Source: Saccharothrix obliqua
Lineage (GTDB): Bacteria > Actinomycetota > Actinomycetes > Mycobacteriales > Pseudonocardiaceae
Reading direction: 5' to 3'
NCBI RefSeq assembly: GCF_019375475.1
Contig: NZ_JAHXGQ010000002.1
Span: 558,001 to 622,000, forward strand
DNA: 64,000 nt
Below the pieces are notes generated by a model that saw only the letters and a program-made list of their open reading frames with translations, did no database searches and was not told the origin of the DNA. Position numbers and translations under genes: made by a program. Shown one piece after another: positions 34,732 to 42,731 of the stretch. Within the stretch, counting starts at the first letter, position 1. The number at the start of each line of letters is the position of its first letter.

Positions 34732-35988
34732 ATGACCGCACACCGAGGAACCCTCACCATCACCACCCCGCCGGCGATCCCGCTCGCCCGGACCGTGCAG
34801 ATGCCCGACGGTTTCGAGTACGACTCCGGTGCCCTCGGCTTCCGGCTGGAAGACCTGGAGATCCTCCCCGTCGAAGCACCCGCGGCGCGGCCGGTGGCCG
34901 TCGACGGCGGGACGACCGTCGCGCTCCCCTCCTTCGAGGTGCGCGCCCGCTACCGGGTCGAGGCCACCCGTGATGCCGTGGCGACCGTCGACGGCGGCGG
35001 TGACCTGTCCGAGCTGCCGGACTCGGCGACCGCCCCGCGCACCGGCCGGGACATCACCGACCACGACCGCGACGAGTGGGTGGACAACGCCAAGGCCCAG
35101 GAGGACAAGCTCAACAAGACGCCGAACGGGCAGAAGCTGGTGAAGACCTACTACGAGCACAACGAGGTCTACGGCGAGCTGTTCGAGACGGACAAGGGCA
35201 CCTTCGTCCGGGACGTCTGGTCCAAGAAGGGCGGGACCACGCAGATGGCCGCCCACACCCACGGCGCGGTGAAGCAGGACGACGTCGTCAACCAGGGCGA
35301 GTACCCCAGCCTGCGCACGGACGACCAGGTCAGCTACAACGCCGCCGCCTTCGCCCGTCACGACGCCATGACGCAGTACACGAAAGCGCTGGACCCGAAC
35401 TACGACCCGCTGGACCCGGACAACGTCGCGGCCAAGTACAAGAACGCCGTGGAGGCCAGCCTCCAGTTCCGCACGGCCGTGCGGAACGACACCGGCAACA
35501 CCGACAAGGCGGTGACCCAGATGCGGTCGGGCGCCGTGTACGAGGCGGTCGAGAAGCACTCCGGCGGCCTCCCCGAGGTCGGCCCCGAACTCCTCCACGC
35601 CTACCTCGCCCCGCACGAGACGACGTGGTCGGCATGGGAGGAGGGGCAGCACGACGAACTCCTGTTCCACCACAACAACGCGATCGAGGGTCGCGCGGCG
35701 CTGCGCGCGGCCGATACGCCGAAGGAGGTGTTCTCCGGTGGGTGCTTCGCGCACGTGACCGGTGCGACCGCGGTGATCGGCGCGGACGGCGCGGTCCGGG
35801 TCGACCTGCCCGAACTGGCGGTCGAGGTGGACGACTCGGCGTGGACGGGCCCGGCGGGCGACGTCGCCCGGCAGCACCTCGAAGCCGGCGCGTTCCTGCC
35901 GGACCTCCTGCGCGGCCTGGTCGCACAACGGCTCCGCGAGGCCGTCAACGGCCAAGACCCGCGCGTAGTGGCGGTCGAGGCGCGATGA
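34732..35988 (+). CDS. TULIP-like protein with a large inserted helical domain
   Basis: A 418-aa protein. Residues 1-95 are beta-rich (RGTLTITTPPAIPLA, TTVALPSFEVRARYRVEA), and residues about 340-418 give strands, a helix and an end like the other operon members (AVRVDLPELAVEVD..LPDLLRGLVAQRLREAVNGQDP). Between them lies a polar, mostly helical segment of about 230 residues with NGQKLVKTYYEHNEVYGELFETDKGTF, AAHTHGAVKQDD and ETTWSAWEEGQHDELLFHHNNAIEGR. I do not recognise this segment; its several His and Glu residues could bind a metal. It starts 9 bp after the half-lobe gene and overlaps the prenyl synthase start by 4 bp (ATGA). Confidence 0.6.
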   Translation: MTAHRGTLTITTPPAIPLARTVQMPDGFEYDSGALGFRLEDLEILPVEAPAARPVAVDGGTTVALPSFEVRARYRVEATRDAVATVDGGGDLSELPDSATAPRTGRDITDHDRDEWVDNAKAQEDKLNKTPNGQKLVKTYYEHNEVYGELFETDKGTFVRDVWSKKGGTTQMAAHTHGAVKQDDVVNQGEYPSLRTDDQVSYNAAAFARHDAMTQYTKALDPNYDPLDPDNVAAKYKNAVEASLQFRTAVRNDTGNTDKAVTQMRSGAVYEAVEKHSGGLPEVGPELLHAYLAPHETTWSAWEEGQHDELLFHHNNAIEGRAALRAADTPKEVFSGGCFAHVTGATAVIGADGAVRVDLPELAVEVDDSAWTGPAGDVARQHLEAGAFLPDLLRGLVAQRLREAVNGQDPRVVAVEAR

Positions 35989-37037
35989 CCGCCGTCGAAC
36001 CCCGGCCGCCCCGCCTGGTCCTGGGCGCGGGCGGCGCCGGGGACCCGGTGACCGACACCTGGCGGACGTTGCTCGCCGACGACCTCCGCCAGTACGCCGA
36101 GATCCTCGACGCGGCGCTGGAACCGCAGGCGGAGTACCTGACCGCCACCGAGCGCGGCCTCTACACCAGGGGCAAGAAGCTGCGGCCTCTGATGATGGTG
36201 TTGTCGGCGCGCCTGGTCCACGGGCCGGGCGAGCTTCCCCGGAAGGTCGCCCGCGGCGCGGTGTCGCTGGAGATGCTGCACGTCGCGACGCTCATCCACG
36301 ACGACGTCATCGACGACTCCGCGGTCCGCCGCGGTGTGCCGTCGGTCAACGCGGCACGCGGTCCGGGCGCCGCGGTCATCCTCGGCGACATGCAGTTCGT
36401 GCAGGCGGTGCGGGGCTTCGTGGAGTCGATCGACACCGACCGGGACATGGAACTGGTCAAGACCGTGCTGGACGTGGCGTTCCGGATCTGCTGCGGTGAG
36501 CTGGACGAACTGCGCGTCGACCCCTCCTGGCACGAAGAAGTGCTCAGGGAGCGCTACTGGGAGACCATCGACCGCAAGACGGCGGCCCTGTTCGCGCTGG
36601 CGTGCGAATCCGGGATCAGCCTGGTCGACGGCCGCACCGCGGACATGCGGCGGATCGGTTTCTACGGCAGGCGGGTCGGCCGCGCGTTCCAGGTCATGGA
36701 CGACCTGCTGGACCTGGTCCAGGACGAAGCCGCCTCCGGGAAACCACGCGGCATGGACCTCGCCCGGCGCAGGCCGTCGCTGCCGATCGTGTACGCGATG
36801 GCCGAGCTGGGGCCGGCGCACCCGGTCAGCCGGGTGATGCGCGGCGACCAGCCCGTGCCCGACGACCTCGCACCGCTGATCGACGACATCCGCGACACGA
36901 GCGGCTTCGTCCGCGCCTACGCCGACGCCCGCCGCCAGGTCCTCGACGCGCTGGAGTACCTGCGCCCGTTCCCGCGCAACCGCTACCGCTCCGCGCTGGA
37001 ACGGGTCGCACTGCACGTCGTGGACCGGAGTCCCTGA
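35985..37037 (+). CDS. Trans-isoprenyl diphosphate synthase
   Basis: A 350-aa polyprenyl synthase family enzyme that lengthens allylic diphosphates with isopentenyl diphosphate. Both aspartate-rich motifs are intact: HDDVIDDSAVRRG (about residues 104-116) and VMDDLLDLVQDE (about 237-248). Other landmarks are RGKKLRPLMM for the IPP site, GDMQFVQA, and SGKPRGMDLARRRPSLPIVYAM. All catalytic groups are present, so activity is likely. Product length cannot be set with confidence. It sits in the middle of the TULIP-like operon, coupled to the gene before it by a 4-bp overlap. No cyclase, quinone or carotenoid gene is nearby, which suggests its product is the ligand, or a lipid handled by the TULIP proteins. 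Confidence 0.9.
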   Translation: MTAVEPRPPRLVLGAGGAGDPVTDTWRTLLADDLRQYAEILDAALEPQAEYLTATERGLYTRGKKLRPLMMVLSARLVHGPGELPRKVARGAVSLEMLHVATLIHDDVIDDSAVRRGVPSVNAARGPGAAVILGDMQFVQAVRGFVESIDTDRDMELVKTVLDVAFRICCGELDELRVDPSWHEEVLRERYWETIDRKTAALFALACESGISLVDGRTADMRRIGFYGRRVGRAFQVMDDLLDLVQDEAASGKPRGMDLARRRPSLPIVYAMAELGPAHPVSRVMRGDQPVPDDLAPLIDDIRDTSGFVRAYADARRQVLDALEYLRPFPRNRYRSALERVALHVVDRSP

Positions 37038-37056
37038 CACCCACCGGGAGAGCGCC

Positions 37057-38730
37057 ATGAGCGAAGGTCTGCTCCGATTCGTCTTCAACACCCTGCTGAC
37101 GAGGTTGAACAACCCCGGGCACAAGCTGTGGCTGCCCACCCAGCTGGAGAAGATGACCGACTCGACCGGGCAGCGCATCCTGCCGCTGAGGCCGGGCGCG
37201 TGGCAGGTCGGTGACCTCCGGGGCTCCAGCGGTGAGGCCGTGCGCGAGCCGTTCATCACCCGGTTCACGACCTACTTCCAGTTCCACGCCAGGAAGACCC
37301 AGCCGCCCGAGTTCGACCCACCGGTCAACGCGACCGAGTTCGAGGTGGTCCCGGCGCCGGACGCCCAGGCGCCCCGGCTCGACACCACGGACATCGAGGT
37401 CCGGGGACTCCAGAACGCCTGGGTGCGGCCCGGTCCGGAGGTCACCGCGGCCGGCGGCGGCTACCACCTGCGGCTGACCGTCCAGTTCGGACACTACACC
37501 GACAAGGAGCCCGTGGCGGTCGACGTCGCGGGCAAGTACGCGCTTCGCCAACGAATCGCCATCGCCGACGAGGGCAAGAAGACGCCCACCGAGCGGAAGG
37601 TCAAGACGAGCCTGTTCTCCTGGCCGGTCCACGACATCGTCGGCAACGGCTCGTTCGTCATGGAGATCAAGGGTTTGTGGGCGGACATCGACTGCGACGT
37701 CGACCCCGGACCGGACGGCAGGCTCGCCGTCACCGTCCGCCACATCGAGACCCGGGGCGAGCAGAGCGGGCAGCCTCCCGGTTTCTCGCTGCTGCGGGAC
37801 AAGCTCACCATCGACATGAACCTGCCCGAGGGTGCGAAGAAGGACTGGTTGGACACCGCGCAGAAGGCGTTCGACACCCCGGACGCGCGCGCCGAGTTCG
37901 ACCAGAAGCTCAGGGAAACCCTCAACCAGGCCGACAACCTCGGCCGGCTCGGCAAGACCTTCGGCGACCTCCTCAACGACCGGCTCGAAGGCTCCCTCGG
38001 CAAGGCGACCGGCACCGCCAAGTCGGTCGACGACAACCTCTTCGACCGGGTGCGGCACGCCGTCAACGACGAGCAGAGCCCGTGGTACCTGCCGGTCGGC
38101 GTGTTCAGCGTCAAGGAACCCTCGCTGGACCCGTACGCGATGAAGGAGGCGAACCTCGGCCCGGATTCGGACCTGCACGTCAAGAACGTCCGGCTCACCG
38201 GCATCACCCTTGAAGGGCTCGCGAACGCGATAGCACCCGCGCCGGGCATCGTCTTCACACCGGGCGTCCGGGCGGAGGTGCGGCTGGGGACGTTGCCGGA
38301 CGGGACGGCGATCCGGTTGCCCGGCAAAGGCGGCGAGACGAAGCACGTGCGCAACCCGATCACGTTGACCTGCGGGATCGAGGTGGAGTTCGACGCGGGC
38401 GGCACCGCGAAAGGTCAGGTGACGGCCCGGATCCGCGACTCGGACGCGCACATCGAGTTGGACACCGGTGGTGGCACCGAGAACTCGTTGAACACCCTTG
38501 AGGTCAAGGCCCGCGCGGTGGTGCTCAAGATCGCGCCGGAGCACCTGGACATCGACCTGAAGATGAGCGGCCAGTTCGGCACGCTGATCAACAGTTGGCT
38601 CCAGGGCAAGGACGCGAAGCAGCGCGTCGTCGACGAGCTGAACAAGAACATCCTGAAGGAGAAGGAAGGCATCGACAAGTCGCTCACCGAGAACATCCGC
38701 AAGCTCATCGCGTCCAAGCTCGACGACTGA
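37057..38730 (+). CDS. TULIP-like protein B (large)
   Basis: A 557-aa protein, 19 bp after the prenyl synthase gene. It begins with helix LLRFVFNTLLTRLNNPGHKLW, then long beta-strands (YHLRLTVQFGHYTD, SFVMEIKGLWADIDCDVDPGPDGRLAVTVRHIETRG). A highly charged helical linker follows (LDTAQKAFDTPDARAEFDQKLRETLNQADNLGRL...). A second beta lobe (ARIRDSDAHIELDTGGG, HLDIDLKMSGQFGTLINSW) ends in a long amphipathic helix (QRVVDELNKNILKEKEGIDKSLTENIRKLI). Two lobes joined by helices fit a TULIP tube. No signal peptide, so probably cytosolic. ATG 37057 has GGGAGAG upstream. Family assignment is by fold pattern only. Confidence 0.6.
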   Translation: MSEGLLRFVFNTLLTRLNNPGHKLWLPTQLEKMTDSTGQRILPLRPGAWQVGDLRGSSGEAVREPFITRFTTYFQFHARKTQPPEFDPPVNATEFEVVPAPDAQAPRLDTTDIEVRGLQNAWVRPGPEVTAAGGGYHLRLTVQFGHYTDKEPVAVDVAGKYALRQRIAIADEGKKTPTERKVKTSLFSWPVHDIVGNGSFVMEIKGLWADIDCDVDPGPDGRLAVTVRHIETRGEQSGQPPGFSLLRDKLTIDMNLPEGAKKDWLDTAQKAFDTPDARAEFDQKLRETLNQADNLGRLGKTFGDLLNDRLEGSLGKATGTAKSVDDNLFDRVRHAVNDEQSPWYLPVGVFSVKEPSLDPYAMKEANLGPDSDLHVKNVRLTGITLEGLANAIAPAPGIVFTPGVRAEVRLGTLPDGTAIRLPGKGGETKHVRNPITLTCGIEVEFDAGGTAKGQVTARIRDSDAHIELDTGGGTENSLNTLEVKARAVVLKIAPEHLDIDLKMSGQFGTLINSWLQGKDAKQRVVDELNKNILKEKEGIDKSLTENIRKLIASKLDD

Positions 38731-38764
38731 CAACGGCACTCACCGACGGGAAGGAACCCTCGCC

Positions 38765-40054
38765 ATGGCAGACGTCACGTTCGGCCTCTCGGCCGAAACC
38801 CTCAACGACATCGTCCGCAACGTGCACAAGCAGCTCTACCCCAAGCACTTCCGGGACTCCAAGAAGATCGAGCGCGGTGGCGTGAAGGGCGAGCTGTCCT
38901 GGGACGCGGCGTCGCCACCGGTGCTGGTGCTCAAGGAGGAGGGCAACGCCATCGGGCACGACGCCGTCGACTTCCCGGAAGGCACGTTGCCGGAGGGGGT
39001 GGCGCAACGCATCCTGGACGTCTACCAGGGACGCTCCTTCGAAGTGCTCCTGGAGAACGTGAGCCTCGTGCTGAAGCTCGACAACACGGCCACGCCCCAA
39101 CCCGTTACCGCGAAGATCACCGTGGTGGCCGTGATCGACATCTCGGGCAACCGCCTCGCGATCAAACCCCTGTCCGCCAAGGTGTCCACCGGCGACCCCA
39201 ACGACGACGCCTTCTACAACGGCGCCGTCGTGCCGGCGGTCCTCGAAGCGCTCGGGGACGTGCTCGGTTCGATCAAGCTGCCCGCGCTGGAGTTCGAGGG
39301 CATCCACCTGACCACGCCGAACGCGCTGGTGTCGGACAACGTCCTGGTGTGCCAGGCGAACCTGGCCGGCAGGCCGGTGCCGCCGCAGCCGCTCCGCGGC
39401 CACTGGCCGCCCGACCCGTTCTTCGTGCTGCTGGGTCCCGACGCCGTCCGGGCGGCGGTGGAGCTGACGGCGAAACACCTGGAGGGCAGGGAGTTCAGCG
39501 ACAAGGGCGAGAAGGGTTTCGGCATCGGCACCGGCTACTACGAGGGCCGGGTCACCATTCGGAACGTCCGGTCCAGCGGGCAGGTTTCGTCGAACCTCGA
39601 AGCCGACGTCACCGCGACCATCAACGGCAACGGCGGCGCGGGCATCAAATTCCCCCTCAACAAGTCGATCGACGGCCACTTCGACATCGTCGCGCACCCG
39701 GACCCGACGGCCACCGTGCGGCTGAGCCTCCACGGGACCGAGCTGTCGGGCGTGGTCTCGGGGTTGAGCAACTTCGAGGTGAAGTTGGAGAACCACCGCG
39801 GTGACTTCGGTGACGGGGTCCTGGTGTGGGCGGCGAACAGCCTCTCCGGCTACATCACGTCCAAGGTGCGGGAAGGTGTGCTGGGCAAGACGTTCTCGCT
39901 GTACCAGGTGCCCGCGGTGCACGTGAGCACCGAGGGCGTGCACCTGGAAGTGGCGCCGACCGGCCTCGCCCTGCAAAAGTCGTCGAGCGGCCTGCTGGTG
40001 ATCACGGGCAACGTCGCCATCGCGAGCGTCAACGTGACGTACGCGCTCGCCTAG
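38765..40054 (+). CDS. TULIP-like (P47/OrfX-type) protein C
   Basis: A 429-aa protein, last gene of the operon. Helix 1 is ETLNDIVRNVHKQLYPKHF, followed by a first lobe with SFEVLLENVSLVLKLD, KITVVAVIDISGNRLAIKPLSAKV and VVPAVLEALGDVLGSIKLPALEFEGIHL. A second lobe (IRNVRSSGQVSSNLEADVTATI...VRLSLHGTELSGVVSG) ends with a helix (VLVWAANSLSGYITSKVREGVLGK) and strands also seen in the half-lobe protein at 34345. It is a clear relative of protein A. In Clostridium, P47 and OrfX proteins of this fold accompany toxin genes and bind lipids. No toxin gene is seen here, so the role is open. ATG 38765 follows GGGAAGGA. Confidence 0.68.
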   Translation: MADVTFGLSAETLNDIVRNVHKQLYPKHFRDSKKIERGGVKGELSWDAASPPVLVLKEEGNAIGHDAVDFPEGTLPEGVAQRILDVYQGRSFEVLLENVSLVLKLDNTATPQPVTAKITVVAVIDISGNRLAIKPLSAKVSTGDPNDDAFYNGAVVPAVLEALGDVLGSIKLPALEFEGIHLTTPNALVSDNVLVCQANLAGRPVPPQPLRGHWPPDPFFVLLGPDAVRAAVELTAKHLEGREFSDKGEKGFGIGTGYYEGRVTIRNVRSSGQVSSNLEADVTATINGNGGAGIKFPLNKSIDGHFDIVAHPDPTATVRLSLHGTELSGVVSGLSNFEVKLENHRGDFGDGVLVWAANSLSGYITSKVREGVLGKTFSLYQVPAVHVSTEGVHLEVAPTGLALQKSSSGLLVITGNVAIASVNVTYALA

Positions 40055-40090
40055 CCACGCCTCCTCCGGAACCGTGTTCCCGACCGATGC

Positions 40091-40118
40091 GACGTGCCCG
40101 CTCCCGGGCGGGCTCGTC
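40091..40118. terminator. Hairpin terminator between TULIP operon and lipase
   Basis: Arms 40091-40101 and 40108-40118 pair over 10 of 11 positions, with one T-T mismatch and a 6-nt loop, between the convergent stop codons of the operon and the lipase gene. Confidence 0.65.
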
Positions 40119-40120
40119 GC

Positions 40121-40942
40121 TCAGCGGACGTTGGCACGCAGGGCTTCCAGGTAACGGTCCATGGAGTGGTCGCGCACCCCGGCCGAGGTGGCGGCGAAGG
40201 GGTCGGCGCCGAGCCCCTTGGCGCGGTCGGCCAGGCCGCCCACGAATGACGGCTGCTGGTCGCGCAACCGGCCCTCCGCGTCGATGTGGTGCAGGGTGGG
40301 CGCGTGCTTGAACACCGGCGCGGGTGGGACGAGCGGGACCACGTCGTTGTTGTTGACGAACCGGTGCGTGCGGTCGGCGAACGCCTCGTCGTGCGCCTCG
40401 ACCAGGCTGCGGTCGCAGACGCGGGGCTGCCCGTAGGTGTAGACGCCGTCCGCGAGCAGCCGGGGGTCCTCGAAGTACAGGTGCAGCGCGGCCAGGAAGG
40501 CCAGGGCGCCACCGAGGCTGTGGCCGGTGAACCAGATGGTCTGGTCGTTGTCGCGCAACTCCACCACGGCGTCGCGGACCTCGGGGTAGATCGACCGGAG
40601 GGCCTGGGCGAAGCCGTGGTGGACGTAGCCCTTGTTCGCCGGACCCGGCCACGGCGGCGTGCTGCCGTCGGACAGCCAGTCCTGGATCTTCCTGGGCTCG
40701 GTGCCGCGGAACCCGACCAGGATCATGCGGTCGGAGGCGGCGGTGTACGCCTGGGTGTCCTCCAACGGGAACGGCGGGGTGAACACGGTCTCGTGGTGGC
40801 GGACGCGGTCGAAACCCCACTCACGGGCCGTCCGCTCGATCTCCTCCGGCGTCCGGTACGCGAGCTTGGCGGCCTCGGCCATCCAGTACGCCTGCCGCGT
40901 GCTGTAGCCGGTCGAGGTGTGGTCGATCGTCCGGACGGACAT
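40121..40942 (-). CDS. Class 3 lipase (fungal-type triacylglycerol lipase family)
   Basis: A 273-aa alpha/beta hydrolase. The catalytic triad reads GHSLGG (Ser at about residue 141), NNNDVVPLVPP (Asp) and RDHSMDRY (His near the C-terminus). RMILVGFRGTEPRKIQDWLSD carries the oxyanion-side strand and lid typical of class 3 lipases (PF01764). There is no signal peptide, so it appears intracellular. The start ATG at 40942 follows GAGGAGG. It converges on the TULIP-like operon and could act on the same lipid, for example releasing acyl chains, but this is guilt by association. The members of this family hydrolyse acylglycerols or related esters. Confidence 0.88.
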   Translation of the reverse strand: MSVRTIDHTSTGYSTRQAYWMAEAAKLAYRTPEEIERTAREWGFDRVRHHETVFTPPFPLEDTQAYTAASDRMILVGFRGTEPRKIQDWLSDGSTPPWPGPANKGYVHHGFAQALRSIYPEVRDAVVELRDNDQTIWFTGHSLGGALAFLAALHLYFEDPRLLADGVYTYGQPRVCDRSLVEAHDEAFADRTHRFVNNNDVVPLVPPAPVFKHAPTLHHIDAEGRLRDQQPSFVGGLADRAKGLGADPFAATSAGVRDHSMDRYLEALRANVR

Positions 40943-41020
40943 CGGATGCCTCCTCGGCGCTCGGGATTCGTGGTGTCACGCCCCGTTGTAGTGCCGACCG
41001 GCGCACCCCGCCCGATCTGC

Positions 41021-41953
41021 TCACCCGATAGTGGTCGCCGGCCAGGGTTCGGTGGCCCGCCAGTTCGCCAGCGGCGTCGACAAGCCGTCGGCCAGCAGCG
41101 GCAGTTGCGGGACGAGTGCCACGCAGGCGACCACCTGGAGGTCGCGCAAGCGCTCCATGGCACGCAGCACGCCGGTGTCGACGGCACGCAGGCCCAGGTC
41201 GACCGCGGCGGCGTTGTAGGCGGCGACCGCCTCCTCGCCGGTGTGCGCGAGGTCCCACTCGACCGGCGCCACGCCGACGTGCTCGAAGTCCGAGTACAGC
41301 GTGGAATCCGCGGTTTCGATCATGTTGTAGTACGGGGCGTCGCCGTGGACCACCTGGAGGGGGACACCGGGGAACATCCGCGCGAAAGCGGCGGGCGACG
41401 TGGTGGCGGGCGAGAGGACGGCCCACTCCGCGCGGGCGCGGGCCAGGTCGGCGGCGGGCAGCAGGTCCTCGCGACCCTCCAGGTCGGCGAAGGCGAGGTC
41501 GACGTAGCCCTGGATACCCGGGAAGAAGCCGGCTTCGCCCGGGTACTCGGCCAGGACCGAGTGGAGGCGGGCCACGGCGGGCATGTGCTTCACCACGTCG
41601 TAGTCGTTGGGGAGCACGCCGTCGACCTTCTCCCAGAAGGTCATCGTGAAGCCGTCCCGTTCGACGGGCTCCGCCGGCACGAGTCCACTCGGGACGACGG
41701 TCGGCTCACCACGCGACGCCAGCCACCTCGTCACGTCCAGCTCCGCGCGCTGGAAACCCGTCGAAGTCGTGCCGCGCGGGGACACCACCGGCACGCGTGC
41801 GACGACCGGCGACGGCGCGAGGTCCACGACCACCGAGAAGACGTCGTACAGGACCTTTGCCCCGGACGCGTCCAGGCCCAGCGCGGTCGCGGCGTTGACG
41901 GTGGCGTCGAAGGCACGTCGCGTGCGGGCGGAGCGTTCTTCCTCGGTGATCAT
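41021..41953 (-). CDS. Aminoglycoside phosphotransferase-like kinase (APH family)
   Basis: A 310-aa kinase-fold protein. The catalytic loop is VVHGDAPYYNMI (H-G-D-x-x-x-x-N with the catalytic Asp), and the metal-binding motif is YSDFEHVGVAPVEWDLA. The N-lobe has AKVLYDVFSVVVDLAPSPVVARV for the ATP site. APH-family enzymes phosphorylate antibiotics, homoserine, choline or other small alcohols; nothing here indicates which. The ATG at 41953 lies 7 nt after TAGGGT, a leaderless pattern. A GTG three codons upstream is less likely because it would sit inside the -10 region. It lies 49 bp downstream of the convergently organised tetR and reads in the same direction. Confidence 0.85.
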   Translation of the reverse strand: MITEEERSARTRRAFDATVNAATALGLDASGAKVLYDVFSVVVDLAPSPVVARVPVVSPRGTTSTGFQRAELDVTRWLASRGEPTVVPSGLVPAEPVERDGFTMTFWEKVDGVLPNDYDVVKHMPAVARLHSVLAEYPGEAGFFPGIQGYVDLAFADLEGREDLLPAADLARARAEWAVLSPATTSPAAFARMFPGVPLQVVHGDAPYYNMIETADSTLYSDFEHVGVAPVEWDLAHTGEEAVAAYNAAAVDLGLRAVDTGVLRAMERLRDLQVVACVALVPQLPLLADGLSTPLANWRATEPWPATTIG

Positions 41954-42002
41954 GAGCGTCACCCTAGGTCGGGACCGGGCGCCGCGGCGAATCGGCCAGG
42001 GC

Positions 42003-42638
42003 TCAAGCGTGCTCCGGTGCGAGCAGGTAGGCGAGCACCATTTCGGTCGTCTCGGTGGCCCATGTGCCCCAGGTCATGTCGTCGGGCCAGAACCGGCACG
42101 TCGCGGCGCGGTGCACGCAGGAGCCGATGACGGTCCGGGAGGCCATCCGGATCGCCATCGCGGGGTCCGGGTGCCGCACTTCCCCCATGCACGGTCGGGC
42201 GGCTTCGACGAACGCGTGCTGGATCGTGGCCAACGCCTGGAAGCTGCGTTCCCGCGCGTCCGCGCGTTGACCCTCCAGCAGCTCGGGGAAGATCCGGTCG
42301 TGCCGCGTGAAGGTGTGCGCCAGCGCCCCGGTGAACGCGTCGACGACCCCGCGCAGGCCGGGTGCCGGTGACCGGAGAGCTTCCGCGACGCTGGTCTCCA
42401 GCAGCCCGAGCACCTGGTCCTTCACCGCGCGCAGCAGTTGTTCCTTGCCGGAGAACCGGCGGTAGATCGCGCCCACCGACCTGCCGGCCCGCTCCGCGAC
42501 CGCCGCGATGGTGAACTCCTCCAGGCCCCGGCTGGCCAGCACGTGCTCGGCGGCGGCCAGCACCCTCTCCAGGGACTCCTGGCTGCGGGTTTGCTGCGGT
42601 GGCCGGAAGCCGACGGATCGCTCACGCACCGATCGCAC
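42003..42638 (-). CDS. TetR-family transcriptional regulator
   Basis: A 211-aa repressor. The DNA-binding helix-turn-helix is ERVLAAAEHVLASRGLEEFTIAAVAERAGRSVGAIYRRFSGKEQLLRAV, standard for TetR. The ligand domain is helical with no assigned family. GTG 42638 follows GGGAGG. It is divergent from the ABC ATPase gene at 42732, and a perfect 9-bp-arm palindrome in the gap (42678-42703) is the likely operator. The protein probably represses itself and the ATPase, and perhaps the downstream APH-like gene, which reads in the same direction. Confidence 0.92.
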   Translation of the reverse strand: MRSVRERSVGFRPPQQTRSQESLERVLAAAEHVLASRGLEEFTIAAVAERAGRSVGAIYRRFSGKEQLLRAVKDQVLGLLETSVAEALRSPAPGLRGVVDAFTGALAHTFTRHDRIFPELLEGQRADARERSFQALATIQHAFVEAARPCMGEVRHPDPAMAIRMASRTVIGSCVHRAATCRFWPDDMTWGTWATETTEMVLAYLLAPEHA

Positions 42639-42677
42639 GTTACCTCCCGCGGACGGGCGCCCGCGCCCCGACCTCGT

Positions 42678-42703
42678 ATGCGAATGATAACTTGCATTCG
42701 CAT
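42678..42703. promoter_or_regulatory. TetR operator palindrome
   Basis: ATGCGAATG and CATTCGCAT are perfect inverted repeats separated by 8 nt, in the 93-bp gap between divergent tetR and the ABC ATPase gene. The site is AT-richer than its surroundings. Position and symmetry make it the likely binding site of the neighbouring regulator. Confidence 0.8.
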
Positions 42704-42731
42704 CCACCGGACGGCGCAGGACGGAGTCAGC

